Shown in pieces: positions 55,297 to 64,000 of a DNA stretch of 64,000 nt. The stretch is taken from positions 131,481,701-131,545,700 of the forward strand of contig NC_084795.1 of assembly GCF_963169125.1 (NCBI RefSeq), in the 5' to 3' direction. The translations under genes and the position numbers were made by a program. The DNA comes from Humulus lupulus (Eukaryota > Streptophyta > Magnoliopsida > Rosales > Cannabaceae). The notes beneath the pieces are model-generated. The model did no database searches, was not told the origin of the DNA, and was given only the letters and a program-made list of their open reading frames with translations. The number at the start of each line of letters is the position of its first letter. Position 1 is the first letter of the stretch.

Positions 55297-55870
55297 ACTT
55301 CCAAGCTTATACCTTGTTGCAATAGTCAATTCAGGCAATTAGGTAGTAATAAAAATACCTCTTGTTGCCATTCGGTCCAAGACCAAACAAACAAGCATTC
55401 ACATTCAACAATCATGTTGATAAGCATCTCAGTTCATATTCACACTCAAACATGGTGCTAATAAGCACTTCCTGACATTCATAACCAAATAATGATGCTA
55501 ATAAGCATTTTCTGGCATTTAAAGACAAATAGCGATGCTAATAAACATTTCTTTAACACTTACGAGTATTAACAATGCTAATAAGAATTTCATGGCCTAC
55601 ATATACATATATTAGCGCTAATAAGCATTTCTTCAACATTCATAAGCAATATCAATGCTAATAAGCATGTGTTTATTAATCATTCAACAGTTAAGGGACA
55701 AACCCTATTAGAATATCTCATGCTCATTAATAAGGAAGGTAGATAAGGAATTTATATTTAAGCAGTTAAACACATAACCACATAAATAGTTACCAAACCC
55801 TGAGTCGAGCTTGTATTTGGTGGCGAGTGTACACGCCTAGCTTGTCTTCAGGAACCCTTAACCTTGGCAC
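55297..55870 (-). other. Leader of the nested element
   Basis: Non-coding DNA between PBS and gag, largely made of the exactly phased 40-bp repeat at 55410-55690. Confidence 0.7.
55410..55690 (-). repeat. 40-bp tandem repeat, seven copies in perfect phase
   Basis: The core gctaataagcat(tt) starts at 55417 (as gttgataagcat), 55457, 55497, 55537, 55577, 55617 and 55657, always 40 bases apart without indels, while the bases between cores vary considerably. Confidence 0.92.
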
Positions 55871-55882
55871 GTTCTGATACCA
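55871..55882 (-). promoter_or_regulatory. Primer-binding site of the nested element
   Basis: The minus strand reads tggtatcagaac, matching TGGTATCAGAGC at 11 of 12 positions, three bases after the 5' LTR end. Confidence 0.85.
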
Positions 55883-56728
55883 AGTTGTAATGCCTTGGAT
55901 AGCCAAGACCGTTATACATTGTGTTTTAAATAGTGTTAGACTCTCTAAACGAGTCACTTGGCCATAAACGTTTAAATAAACCTTATTAATGGTTTAAGGT
56001 TAAAAAATTTGGTCAAAAGGAATAACCATTTAATTAAAATGTTTATGTTCATACAATTCAAAATTTACAACCATCCGACCTAAGGGGAAAAATAGGGTTT
56101 GACCCTAGTTCCTCTGAGAAACTCCAGCCGTGGTGGTCGAGCAGCCACATATGTACACATCACCACCTAAGCTTTCCAACTTATGGCTAGTCCGACTTCC
56201 CTTTCCCCTTACCTACACCACATAGAAATCGTGATCCAAGACTCAACAAGAAAACTTAAACATGCTCATAAGTAGTTAATAACATATTAGATAATCATAA
56301 TAAGCATGCCTAGCGGTAAAACCCTACTCATGCATGCATTCTATTTAGATAAGTGACTACAATGTCACACTGGGGCCCGTTTCCCTAAATACGTGACCAT
56401 AGAGTCACCCTGGGGCCCACTATCCTATCCTCTGTATTACAAGCCCTAGTGCTGGCCCAGTGTACCCCTCTCTAATTTTCCAACGACTATAGTGTCGGTC
56501 AAGCGTATATCACGCTCTTGATTAGGCCTAACCATATCGACCAGCGCTCAATGCACTATTGCTGCCCTTGAATTATAAATCAATGCTTTCGACCAGAGCT
56601 CAGCGCGCTATTGCTGCCTGTGACTTATAAGTCAATGCTTTTCAATCAGATAATAAAAACAAGCATACATCATTTAACGATTATTCCGATACAGAGCATT
56701 CAAGCATGCTTAACCAAACAATCACAAA

Positions 56729-56755
56729 CATAATCATAATCATAATCATAATCAT
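56729..56755. repeat. Simple repeat (ataatc)n
   Basis: About 4.5 units of ataatc inside the LTR. Confidence 0.85.
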
Positions 56756-57552
56756 GCTCATTCACAGGGGCCTGAGCCCTAATCATAGCTATATCTAACA
56801 ACTGGGCCAAGCCCTAATCACATACACCATGCATGGGTTATAATTGTCTTATGTTTGATCCAATCGCAAGAAAGCAGGCAAGCAAGCAAGCACGACTCTC
56901 AAGAACGATCCTCTTCTGAGCCCTAGCAGTAACCTAGTCACAACCCATAAATAATGTTATCATTACCATTTAATTAGATAAATGAAACTCGAGACTAATC
57001 TCGCGCTCTCATGACCTCTAATTCAACCACATGGGGTGGTGAAACCGTCCCTCGAGTCCCAGGGCCTAGCTACAAAACCTAGGCCCTTGAAAAGGCCTAG
57101 CACTGCGGCACAACCTAGTAGGCACTACAGCACCCAGCTAGAGCCACCTTGCCCTGGACCACCCTAGGACCATGACTTAGAAAAACAGCATCGCGGCGCC
57201 CCTGCGCGAACCAAGAAAATTTGGGTTTTTCCACCATTTTCTCCGAACCAAAACTCACAACATCCATTCCAAACGTGAACCAAGGCCAAAAATTGACTCC
57301 CAAACTAGTTTAGCATACATGAAACAACACAATAACACTACAACGTCAACCAAATCCCTCTTAAAACTCAAAATCATCACCTTGAGCCTCAAAGATCAAG
57401 AACACCCAAAACCAGTGAAAAATTCAGTGAGCTAGAGGAAGAAAACCATTACCTCAACTGGAATTCCACCACCTAGCTGTAGCTAGCCCTATCCTTGCCT
57501 GAAGAACATCAAGCCACTCCAAATCTCCACATGGAGCCAAAGCATAAGAACA

Positions 57553-57608
<56 letters not shown>
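57553..57608. repeat. Simple repeat (AG)n
   Basis: About 28 AG units with one interruption (gatag). It lies on the minus-strand 5' LTR, as (CT)n in the element's sense. Confidence 0.95.
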
Positions 57609-57610
<2 letters not shown>

Positions 57611-58270
57611 ACGAGATAGAGGAAAATAGTGAGTGTTTCTGTTTCTCTTTGGTTCGACTAGGTTTTGAGTTGGCTGAGTATATCAATCCTCTAGGCAAGT
57701 AAATGAATAAAATACCCTTTGCCCATTAGCTTACTCTTTAATGCCCTCAAGGGCAATATTGTCATTTGCCACATTTCCTGCTAATCTCAATTAACGCCTC
57801 ATAATTTCCTCGTTACTTCCAATATCCTCAAATAATCACTAAATAATTTCCCATTACCCAATATATCCCAATAATGTACTAAATTAATAAAATACCCCTA
57901 GGCTCACCCCGAGCCGAGTATTTTGACCTCATTATGAATAAACCACTAACTTGCTCCCTAGGATTTTCTCGTGCCGAATAACCCAAATATATCCACATAA
58001 TAATGTGCTCTCAATCATATAACGCACATATATATATATATATTCAAATATTCCCTCAACGAGCCAAAATTACAAAAATGCCATTCTAATAAGAAACGAG
58101 CCCACATGCATGATTTATACACCTAAATATGTAAATAGAGCCATATTATAATATAACTCACATAATTCATGTAATCATGCATATAATCACATAATAAATC
58201 AATTATTTCCCTCTTGGCCCCCTAATCAAGGTACTAAGCCTTATTAGGGAAATTGAGATGTTATAGATAG

Positions 58271-58830
58271 GTTGATCTCTGAACGGATCCTTTGTGTTCC
58301 CACAGAGGGAGGGAAGTTTGTGGTGTATTGTGATGCATCTAAAAATAGATTGGGGGTGTGTGTTGAAGAAGAATGGGAAAGTGGTATCCTATTCCTCCAG
58401 ACAGCTCAAGGATTTTGAGCAGAGATATCCCACCAATGATCTTCAATTAGCAAGAGTAGTGTTCGCACTGAAAATATGGAGGCACCACCTTTATGGATAT
58501 AAGTGTGAGATATACACCGATCATAAAAGTTTGAAGTACTTCCTCACCCAGAAAGAGTTGAATATGAGACAACGGAGGTGGTTAGAATTAGTAAAGGACT
58601 ACAATTACGAAATTCTATACCACCTAGGCAAGGCCAACATGGTGGCCGATGCATTGAGTAGGAGAGGACATGGAAATGTCTCAACTCTGAGTACAATAGA
58701 GGCACCTCTACAGAAAGAAATTATTAACACTAGTATTGAGCTAGTAACAAGAGGCCTAGCAAACCTCACTCTACAATCCTCACTATTGGAACAGATTAGA
58801 GAAAGGTAGAAGGTAGATGAAGCCCTAATG
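58271..58830 (+). pseudogene. RNase H of the plus-strand Ty3 element (after the insertion)
   Basis: Continues the frame from 52405: [17 protein letters not shown], a one-base frameshift near 58350, then [92 protein letters not shown]. Catalytic residues of the RNase H fold (D in YCDAS, the E/D in NDLQLARV is changed from the usual DLELA, D in TDHKSL, D in VADALS) are mostly kept. Stop at 58807-58809. Confidence 0.88.
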
Positions 58831-60190
58831 AAGTAAGATGCTTTGGTACAAGAGAGTGGTAGCGGCGACTTCGCTATTTATAACAGAGGATTGTTGCGAT
58901 ATATGGATAGGATCTGTGTGCCTAACAATGATGAGATTAAGGAAAGTATTATGAAAGATGCGCATATAACACCATATTCGTTACATCCAGGGTCGCCTAA
59001 GATGTACCAAGACCATAAAGCATTGTATTGGTGGCCTGGAATGAAAAAAAGACATTGGTGAGTTTGTTTCCAGATGTTTAACATGTCAGCAAGTGAAAGC
59101 ACAACACCAAAGGTCAGCAGGGCTACTTCAACCACTTTACGTTCCAGAATGGAAGTGGGAAGCCATAGCTATGGATTTTGTGGTAGGGTTACCTAGGACC
59201 ACAAAACATAATGATTCTGCTTGGGTAATAGTAGACAAGCTCACTAGATTCGCCCATTTCTTGCCAGTTAAGACCACCTATTCAGTAGACCAATACGCAT
59301 AATTGTATGTTAGCGGGATAGTGAGACTTCATGCGGTGCCAAAGTCGATTATCTCTAACAGAGGGTCAGTATTCACATCAAACATTTTGAAGGGATTGCA
59401 GAAGGCAGTGGGTATAAGGTTGAAATTCAGTCCCGCTTTTCACCCCTAGACCGATGGGAAGTTTAAGAGGACCATTCAGATTTTAGAAGATATGTTGAGA
59501 TGTTGTGATTTGGAATTTTCAGAGTCTTGGAGTCGATACTTACCCCTGATGGAGTTATCCTATAACAATAGTTATGAGTCCACTATTGGGATGGCTCCCT
59601 ATGAGATGTGTTATGGGCATAGATGTAGATCTCCCTTGCACAGAGAGGATGTTAGGGAAGCGAGTGAGGCGATTGAGAAAATTCACCGAAGGATACTTAC
59701 TGCTCAAATTAGGAAAAAGAGCTACGCAGACCTTAAGAGAAGGGAGATTGAGTTTTCAATTGGCTATTTTGTGTTTCGAGAGTCTCACCAATGAAGGGTG
59801 TTATGTGTTTTGGGAAGAAAACAAAATTGACCCCGAGATTTATAGGTCCATTTGAGATTTTGGACAGAGTTGGGCATGTTGCATATCATTTAGCGCTGCC
59901 TCAACACTAGCTGAAACACATAACTTCCTTCATATATCGATGTTGGGTAAGTACGTGTCAGACCCCTCCCATGTTTTAAGTTACAAGTCGTTATAGCTGA
60001 AGCAAGACCTGAATTACGATGAACATCCAGAGTGTATCATCGAAGAGGGAATCAAGGAGCTCTGATCCAAAAGGATTCCATTAGTTAAGGTCCTATGGAA
60101 TAATAGTACAGAAAGATAAGTAACATGGGAGCTGGAGTAAGACATGAGAGAAAGATACTTGAGTTATTTGGTAAGAAGGAATTTCAGGAC
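58831..60190 (+). pseudogene. Integrase of the plus-strand Ty3 element, catalytic residues lost
   Basis: Zinc region: HITPYSLHPGSPKMYQDHKA, LYWWPGMKK, frameshift, then CLTCQQVKAQHQ. Core: MDFVVGLPRTTKHNDSAWVI with the first Asp, then IISNRGSVFTS where SDRD has become SNRG (second Asp to Asn), and DGKFKRTIQILEDML where SER has become FKR (catalytic Glu to Lys). Later LMELSYNNSYESTIGMAPYE. C-terminal module: SFLIYRSIxDFGQSW-type frames, degenerate, then ILEDxSYDEHPE-like remnants, [13 protein letters not shown] and TWELE to about 60150. Stops at 59061, 59300, 59448, 59794 and several after. It could not have integrated anything in its present form. Confidence 0.87.
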
Positions 60191-60201
60191 GAAATTCCTT
60201 T

Positions 60202-60214
60202 AAGGAGGGTATAT
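60202..60214 (+). promoter_or_regulatory. Polypurine tract of the plus-strand Ty3 element
   Basis: aaggagggtatat follows 'tttcaggacgaaattcc' and precedes TGTAGCTCATC. Confidence 0.75.
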
Positions 60215-60560
60215 TGTAGCTCATCAATTATTTATTTATTTTATTAATTGTTGTGCATTATTTTATTATTAATTGTTTAGTGTTAGAATTTTATTTTAAT
60301 TATTTGAATTGTTTGGTAGTAATTATGTGAATTGAAATTTAATTGTTTTATTTTTTTGTGAAATTGTTTGTGAGATGTTATTGTGTGCAAAGGGTTGCAT
60401 GCTTAGTAGTGATTGATAAGGGCACTTGGGTATGTGCATGAGCATCGAATGCATGATGAGCATGCAATAGACTACCATGTATTTTCTTATTTTTAGCTAA
60501 TCATTTATTTTTTAAAAAATTTAAAAGAGAAAACAAGAAAAATAAAGAGGTAAGTTTATT
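60215..60560 (+). repeat. 3' LTR start, cut by the CACTA element
   Basis: TGTAGCTCATCAATTATTT opens the LTR; the AT-rich sequence runs to 60560 (taagtttatt), where cactactactac begins. The remainder would lie beyond the CACTA transposon, outside the window. Confidence 0.7.
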
Positions 60561-60575
60561 CACTACTACTACAAA

Positions 60576-60660
60576 AAAATTTCTCTACAGTTTTTTTCCT
60601 TAATACACTGCGATTTTTGGAAGTACTAAGAACTGCAGTGTATTCGACCGCAGAGAAAAG
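60576..60660. repeat. Subterminal nested hairpin of the CACTA element
   Basis: Next to the terminal repeat, aatacactgc (60602-60611) is the exact reverse complement of gcagtgtatt (60635-60644). Outside it, ttctctacag (60579-60588) pairs roughly with cgcagagaaa (60649-60658). Subterminal repeats bind transposase in this superfamily; here they form one stem. Confidence 0.7.
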
Positions 60661-60975
60661 TATAAAAAAAATGCGGAGAAAACAATTTTTTTTATAATTA
60701 TTTTTTAGGGTGTTTCTATATATTTTCAATTCTGATTATATAATATACCTAATTTGATAAATTATTATCTAATTAAAATGTAACATATAACATATTATTA
60801 TATACATTCAAATATATCATTTCTAAATAAAAGATAACATTTTACATATATATATATAGGTAGTTTGAATATACATACATAAGAACATACAAATATCATC
60901 TAACATATAAGTCAAGATAGCAAGTTACATATATAAAAAAATTAGACTTCATAAATAAATGACATTAATCTTGCT
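60661..60975. other. AT-rich 3' part of the CACTA element
   Basis: No coding potential or repeats beyond A/T runs; presumably the 3' UTR of the protease gene in minus-strand terms. Confidence 0.45.
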
Positions 60976-61490
60976 AACCAATTGCTTTGTAGTGTGAGTA
61001 GAACGTCCTTGACATTGTATTCATTTTTATCAAACCACTAAAAAATTGAAAAGTTAATATAGACTATATGATTAAATACTTTATCTAGTTTTTCTTAAGC
61101 AAATATATATATATATATAACATACTTTCTTCTTTATAACTTCTGTCGCATTTGGTGCATTTACAAGTTCATAAATGTGTCTTAGTACATAAAAACCGCA
61201 TTCATGACTCTCAGGCTATTTTGGACAAGAACTTCTCAGCAATTTTTTAAATGTGTCAATATATTCATTTTTTGAACATTGTGTGTATGCTCTACAACAA
61301 TTAAAATTAATTAACTACATATTATACTCTCAACTCTTAAAAATTAACAATGCATACATTAAAATTGAAAAACTTACTTTTCCATAACCTCCTTCATTAT
61401 TGGTGGAGATTTATGACTTTTCAAAGGGTCCAAAATTATGGTTATCCCTCGCATCATCACGAGCACCAACAACCAATGTCAACTAAAATA
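60976..61490 (-). pseudogene. Ulp1-like (C48) cysteine protease domain of the CACTA element
   Basis: Minus strand, two exons. The first (about 61483-61376) reads HWLLVLVMMRGITIILDPL, where the H of HW and the D of LDPL stand where Ulp1 proteases have catalytic His and Asp, then KSHKSPPIMKEVMEK up to a GTAAGT donor. The second (about 61290 leftwards) reads AYTQCSKNEYIDTFKKLLRS, a stop, then PESHECGFYVLRHIYELVN, with the Cys of ECGFYVL at the catalytic Cys position. Ulp1 enzymes cleave SUMO-like modifiers; copies carried by plant transposons are known, with unclear roles. The splice phases do not join cleanly by eye and one stop interrupts, so it is probably inactive. The N-terminal part (61500-61700) is not resolved. 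Confidence 0.65.
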
Positions 61491-62099
61491 ATAATAAGTT
61501 ATAATTATTATAAGATTAAAAGCCAAATATAGTAGTGATAACATTTAAGTAGTCCGTTCCTATTTAGCAATCCAAGGAATGCATTATATTTGGCTTCGTC
61601 TATCCATAATCATCATCCATTTGGCTATAAGATGTTCGGTGTAAAAAATTTGTATAGCTGTTGTGAATTTGGGTGCATGATTTTCCAAATGCATCTGTAG
61701 AATCAATCACACATATTACATATTAATAAATATTTTCAATTAATAAATTAATATCATTTTCAATTAATATAATAAAAAAAATTGGGCAGAGTTTCCTCTG
61801 TTTCTATAGCATATCCCAAATTATTAGTACCTATAAATTAAATTCAAACAAAACATACAACAACACAACATGCATAATTCTGTCCATAAACCACCGCAAC
61901 ACACATAATTCACAAAACCTACTTCACTGTGACACACATGTTCTCAACCATCTATTATCTCTGCAGTACACAATTTCATCTCAGAACTTACTTCACTACA
62001 GATGAATATCTAATATATTCAAACCCCTCTAACAGTTTGTTATCACATAACAGATTGAATTCATGTTGAATAGATACATACCTCATACCAAACAACATA
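61491..62099 (-). other. Intron-rich spacer between the protease and transposase parts
   Basis: Short coding-like islands (e.g. near 61560-61660, YNAFLGLLNRNGL on the minus strand) are separated by AT-rich DNA. I cannot define exons here. Confidence 0.35.
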
Positions 62100-64000
62100 G
62101 CTGAGGATCCAATCTTATCCATGGAGGCTGCTTGATAAACATCTTCCGATGTGATGAAGATAGCCTCGCGATCTCCTATAAACTTCAGGTCAACTGGAAC
62201 TTGTACAACCCCATCTATTCCTCTAATGGATCACAAAAAAAGAAAAAAAGAGAACAAAAAAGTTTAAACAACACAAAGAAAATCACTACTCTCATATATA
62301 TATATGATTGAAATGTATTCTCTACTTGCATTATATATGATTGAATCTCGTGGTTATTTTGCATCACAACTAATTGAACTTGATCAAATTCTGTCCTAGA
62401 TACGGTGATCACTATTCTGTTCCCTCGTAGTCATTTATCAACCCCATTTGAGTTATTGAGTGATTTCCTGATTCTGATTGCCTCAACCCCACTCATGTAT
62501 TCTGATCAAAATTCTACTGCCTCTTCTGATATATAACATTCAACCATACTAGCTTCAGGACGATAGTGATTACACACATAACTTTTCAACACCTTCATAC
62601 TCCTTTCAAATGGATACATCCATATCGCCAAAATTGGTCCATACAACTTGGCTTCCCTTACTAGATGAACCATTCAATGTATCATAGTGACAAAGAAGGA
62701 TGGCGAAAAAAACTTTTCAAGGTTGCATAGAGTTTCCACTATCTTACAATGCAATGCATCCAATTTTTTCATTTCTAATTCTTTTCCGCATAAATGATTG
62801 AAGAAGATGCAAACATTTGTCAAACAATCTTGAATTTTTTTTGACAAGACTGAACGGATGGCAATCGAAAGTAATTGTTGCATTAACATATTGCAATCAT
62901 GTGATTTCATACCGATCAACTTCAAATTCCCCATGGATACCAAGTTTGGAATGTTGGATGAATAGCCACCAGACACTTTCATATCTACAAATGATTTACA
63001 TACAAATTTTTCTCTTTAGGTGCTAAATCAGTTTGTGTACCCATTTCAACAAGATCTAAACGAATAGTTAAACCATCCTTAGTTTTACATGGAATATCAA
63101 GTAATGTACCTATAATACTTCTACACGAAAAAAATTCTATATGCATGACATCAATACAATATCGAACAAGTAAATATTTCCAGTAAGGGAGATAGAAAAA
63201 AAACATAATTGATTTCCTTTCTAAGAATTTTCTCTACTTCTTTAAGAATTTTTTTCCCCAAAAGTGATAAAGGAGCAACACCTTTTTCTTTATCACCATA
63301 AAATATATATTTTTTCCTATAATGATGATTTAGGGGCAATTATCGTCTATGACCCATATAACACATTTTGTGCCCATTTGATAGACGAAGAGCCCTTGTG
63401 TTAGTGCAACATATTGAAAATCCCTTGTAACATTTTGTGCTGAACTCTGATAGATTACCATAAGTCAGGAAATCATTAACAATCCACAACAACACAATGT
63501 TTAAGTTAAAGACTTCTTTCTTAAAACTGTCATATGCCTCAACACCATTTTCATACAAATATTTCAAATCATCAATTAATGGTGCCAAATAAACATCTAC
63601 ATCGTGTCCCACTTGTTTTGGGCCTGAAATAATTAAGGTGAGCATCAAAAACTTTCTTCCCATCACTAACCACGGAGGAAAATTATACATAACATGGAAG
63701 ATAGGCAACGAACTATGCCTACTACATAGAGATTTATGTGGATTTACACCATCGGCAGCTAGGCATAGACGAAGATATCTTGCTTCAGTTTTAAATTATG
63801 GATTTAAGTTATTAACTTTTTTTCTAGGGCTGCAAATCTGTAGGATGTCAGAGTTTACCATCTTTCACTTGCCTAGTCTCATTCCATATTACGTTTTCAG
63901 AGTGTTCTGCACTTTGATATAACTGCTTAAGCCGCGGAATCAAAGGCAAGTGCCACATAACATTATGAGGAATAAGTTTCCTAATCTCCTTACTCTTGTT
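62100..64000 (-). pseudogene. Tnp2-like CACTA transposase, 5' end outside the window
   Basis: Minus strand, right to left: KLIPHNVMWHLPLIPRLKQL (63980-63900), a frameshift near 63830, then LRLCLAADGVNPHKSLC and FHVMYNFPPWLVMGRKFLML, LIISGPKQVGHDVDVYLAPL (63708-63590), FNLNIVLLWIVNDFLTYGNL, HKMCYMGHRR (63340), HHYRKKYIF (63330), IDVMHIEFFSCRSIIGTLLD (63160), LDLVEMGTQTDLAPKEK, then LIGMKSHDCNMLMQQLLSIA (62910), CGKELEMKKLDALHCKIVE, LKSYVCNHYRPEASMVECYI (62590-62530, DUF4218-type region) and a C-terminal piece around 62412-62100. The order is that of plant Tnp2 transposases, which bind and cut CACTA ends. Frames change at about 63830, 63340, 63150, 62985 and 62670, so it is broken or has unrecognised introns. 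Confidence 0.82.

Larger units (their letters stand above)
52411..58265 (-). mobile_element. Chromovirus-type Ty3/gypsy element, minus strand, nested
   Basis: Its 5' LTR lies on the right (58265-55886), followed leftwards by PBS, leader with 40-bp repeats, gag, protease, RT and part of RNase H. It ends in only about 100 bases of 3' LTR (52510-52411). Integrase and most of the 3' LTR are deleted, yet both outer borders and the GATAG duplication are intact, so the deletion occurred after insertion. The shared 100 bases of the two LTRs are about 85% alike by eye. Confidence 0.9.
55886..58265 (-). repeat. 5' LTR of the nested element (2.38 kb)
   Basis: On the minus strand it starts TATAACATCTCAATTTCCC (TG changed to TA) with ctaataaggcttagtacctt, like the LTR at 44792, and ends ggcattaca. 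It contains short duplications (cagcgctcaatgcactattgctgcc / cagagctcagcgcgctattgctgcc at 56550 and 56596; gtgactacaatgtcacactggggccc / gtgaccatagagtcaccctggggccc at 56352 and 56393) and two simple repeats. Confidence 0.87.
52406..58270. repeat. 5-bp target-site duplication GATAG (52406-52410 and 58266-58270)
   Basis: gatag flanks the inserted element exactly on both sides. The pol frame of the host element is restored when the insert and one copy are ignored: the codons before 52410 join in frame to those after 58270. Confidence 0.93.
49992..60560 (+). mobile_element. Ty3/gypsy element, plus strand, 5'-truncated and interrupted
   Basis: Gag, zinc knuckle, protease and RT lie at 49992-52405; the remaining pol and the 3' LTR start at 58271-60560. 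The gap is a foreign minus-strand element with a GATAG duplication. The 5' LTR and leader are missing. The 3' LTR is cut by a CACTA transposon at 60561. Many stops and lost catalytic residues make this an old copy. Confidence 0.85.
60561..64000 (-). mobile_element. CACTA (En/Spm-type) DNA transposon, right part outside the window
   Basis: The left border cactactactacaaaaaaat is a CACTA-type terminal inverted repeat. The presumed 3-bp duplication is att (60558-60560); the other end is not visible. Minus-strand coding regions match a Tnp2-type transposase (62100-64000) and a Ulp1-like protease (about 60980-61490). Several frameshifts and stops indicate a defective copy. Confidence 0.82.

Noticed and set aside
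57489..57698. Ser/Leu-repeat peptide on the minus strand
   Set aside because: It is the translation of the (AG)n simple repeat in an LTR.
1..64000. tRNA, rRNA, snoRNA or ordinary host genes
   Set aside because: I looked for cloverleaf-like boxes, conserved rRNA blocks and long clean exons and found none; all tRNA-like signals are 12-base primer-binding sites of retroelements.

Overview
This window is intergenic nuclear DNA of a flowering plant, most likely a dicot. It is almost entirely stacked transposable elements. The kingdom call rests on plant-type Ty3/gypsy lineages (Tat and Tekay-like chromoviruses), a plant L1 LINE, a Ty1/copia element, a CACTA transposon encoding a Tnp2-like transposase, and initiator-tRNA-Met primer-binding sites. 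I found no host protein gene, tRNA, rRNA or CRISPR. Nearly every coding region carries stops or frameshifts, so these are decaying mobile elements and not active genes. The species cannot be named from what I see.

Layout. 1-1204: the 3' end of a plus-strand Tat-type element (polypurine tract plus LTR). 1215-2880: the start of a copia LTR, broken by a 1.55-kb terminal-inverted-repeat (Mutator-like) element at 1313-2865. 2881-17160: a minus-strand Tat element. Its 3' LTR is at 2881-3650 and its degenerate pol runs from 17160 down to 12725. On the opposite strand it carries a spliced gene of the 'putative gypsy-type transposon' family (9355-11870) with its own TATA box. A nearly full-length LINE (4189-8938) sits in that gene's leader, and a solo chromovirus LTR (13148-15102) sits in the pol. 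17160-26455: a copia element that has lost its reverse transcriptase. Another solo LTR (17980-19301) lies inside its 5' LTR. 26455-28440: a 1.4-kb minisatellite and a Tat-like LTR start. 28441-29686 is unexplained AT-rich DNA.

29687-38628: an almost complete chromovirus-type Ty3 element (LTR, PBS, an unfamiliar leader ORF, gag-pol with chromovirus-type integrase, PPT, truncated 3' LTR). 38649-43664: a plus-strand Tat gag-protease fragment flanked by two copies of a spliced antisense coiled-coil ORF. 43690-47063: an integrase C-terminus plus LTR of a second chromovirus. 47064-49300: the 3' end of another Tat element, whose LTR carries repeated small hairpins. 49301-49991: a stranded RT/RNase H piece closely resembling the 29.7-38.6 kb element. 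49992-60560: a plus-strand Ty3 element interrupted at 52411-58265 by a minus-strand Ty3 element with a perfect GATAG target duplication. 60561-64000: the end of a CACTA transposon with a Tnp2-like transposase and a Ulp1-like cysteine protease, running off the right edge.

How it fits together. Target-site duplications and reading frames that resume across insertions show a nested series of transposition events. The strongest candidate for something undescribed is the short acidic ORF between the primer-binding site and gag of the 29.7-38.6 kb element. Other points of interest are the spliced antisense ORFs of the Tat elements, the exactly phased 40-bp leader repeat, and the clustered palindromes in the LTR promoters. 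All lineage and function calls are by eye from motifs; no search was run.
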